Shown here one piece after another: positions 63,859 to 64,000 of a stretch of 64,000 nt of DNA; the stretch's first letter is position 1; each line of letters starts with the position of its first letter. The translations under genes and the position numbers were made by a program. This DNA comes from Spirosoma sordidisoli (GTDB taxonomy: Bacteria > Bacteroidota > Bacteroidia > Cytophagales > Spirosomataceae). The DNA is taken from assembly GCF_004138325.1 (NCBI RefSeq), contig NZ_SBLB01000001.1, positions 1,955,648-2,019,647 of the forward strand. Reading direction: 5' to 3'. The notes beneath the pieces are model-generated. The model did no database searches. It saw only the letters and a list, made by a program, of their open reading frames with translations, and was not told where the DNA came from.

Positions 63859-64000
63859 ATCAGGAGTAGGTCAAACATGAGTCATCCCGAATTTTGAGTG
63901 ATGGCAAAGACTACCATCAAGGCATTCGAGATAGCTACCCGTAACCGATAAATCGGCACTGAAGCAGTTCGGTGCCGATTGCCGGTTCTGGGTACCCAGC
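63859..64000. other. Intergenic sequence at window end
   Basis: No gene seen. CAGTTCGGTGCCGATTGCCG-like partial repeats suggest a hairpin (ATCGGCACTGAA...TTCGGTGCCGAT) at about 63952-63979, which may be the terminator of the megasynthase operon. Confidence 0.5.

Noticed and set aside
1..64000. tRNA or rRNA genes
   Set aside because: No cloverleaf with conserved T-loop (GGTTCGAATCC-like) or rRNA-like stretch was recognised by eye; a tRNAscan run would settle this.

Overview
The window looks like chromosomal DNA from a high-GC Bacteroidota of the order Cytophagales (Spirosoma/Fibrella/Rudanella-like). Reasons: Bacteroidota-type promoter boxes (TAnnTTTG) upstream of several genes, very large adhesins built from SdrD_B and PKD/Ig-like repeats, many intergenic palindromic repeats, and typical family versions of Ffh, NADP-isocitrate dehydrogenase, CTP protease and DPP-IV. 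No rRNA, tRNA, CRISPR array or prophage was recognised. Genus assignment is inference.

Layout. 1-5248: an RND efflux permease (cut by the window edge) and a TolC-type channel, divergent from an OmpR-type regulator/histidine kinase pair. 5260-8230: a UPF0303/heme-degrading-like protein, a phytanoyl-CoA dioxygenase-family enzyme with a divergent AraC regulator, and an unknown small protein. 8693-17841: an exopolysaccharide locus with a stand-alone receiver, a degenerate receiver fused to an initiating sugar-phosphate transferase, six glycosyltransferases and a hexapeptide acyltransferase. 18258-26672: a receiver protein and two giant secreted adhesins. 27469-37909: SNF2 helicase, small membrane protein, beta-barrel protein, PyrR-like phosphoribosyltransferase, YcxB-like protein, DPP-IV peptidase, nitrilase, Dabb protein and icd. 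37970-39275: a REP-type palindrome array surrounding a Y1/HUH (RAYT) transposase. 39408-46985: M20 peptidase, ffh, a subtilisin-like lipoprotein, small secreted proteins and a CTP protease.

47328-63858 is the most distinctive part. A processive GT2 is followed by four tightly spaced co-directional genes: a half-length TolC-like protein, a Wzz/BY-kinase-like protein, and two megasynthases. The first megasynthase reads A-PCP-KS-AT-ACP-aminotransferase. The second reads C-A-(N-methyltransferase)-PCP-TE. Read collinearly they would activate an amino acid, extend it with malonyl-CoA, transaminate the beta-keto group (no ketoreductase is present), condense with an N-methylated second amino acid, and release the product by thioesterase. 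That would be a beta,gamma-diamino acid-containing dipeptide-like compound. The linkage to polysaccharide-export-type genes is unusual.

The intergenic regions hold several independent palindrome/repeat families (13658-14174, 17973-18140, 31611-31695, 37970-39275, 8277-8330). All functional calls come from reading motifs by eye; no database search was run.
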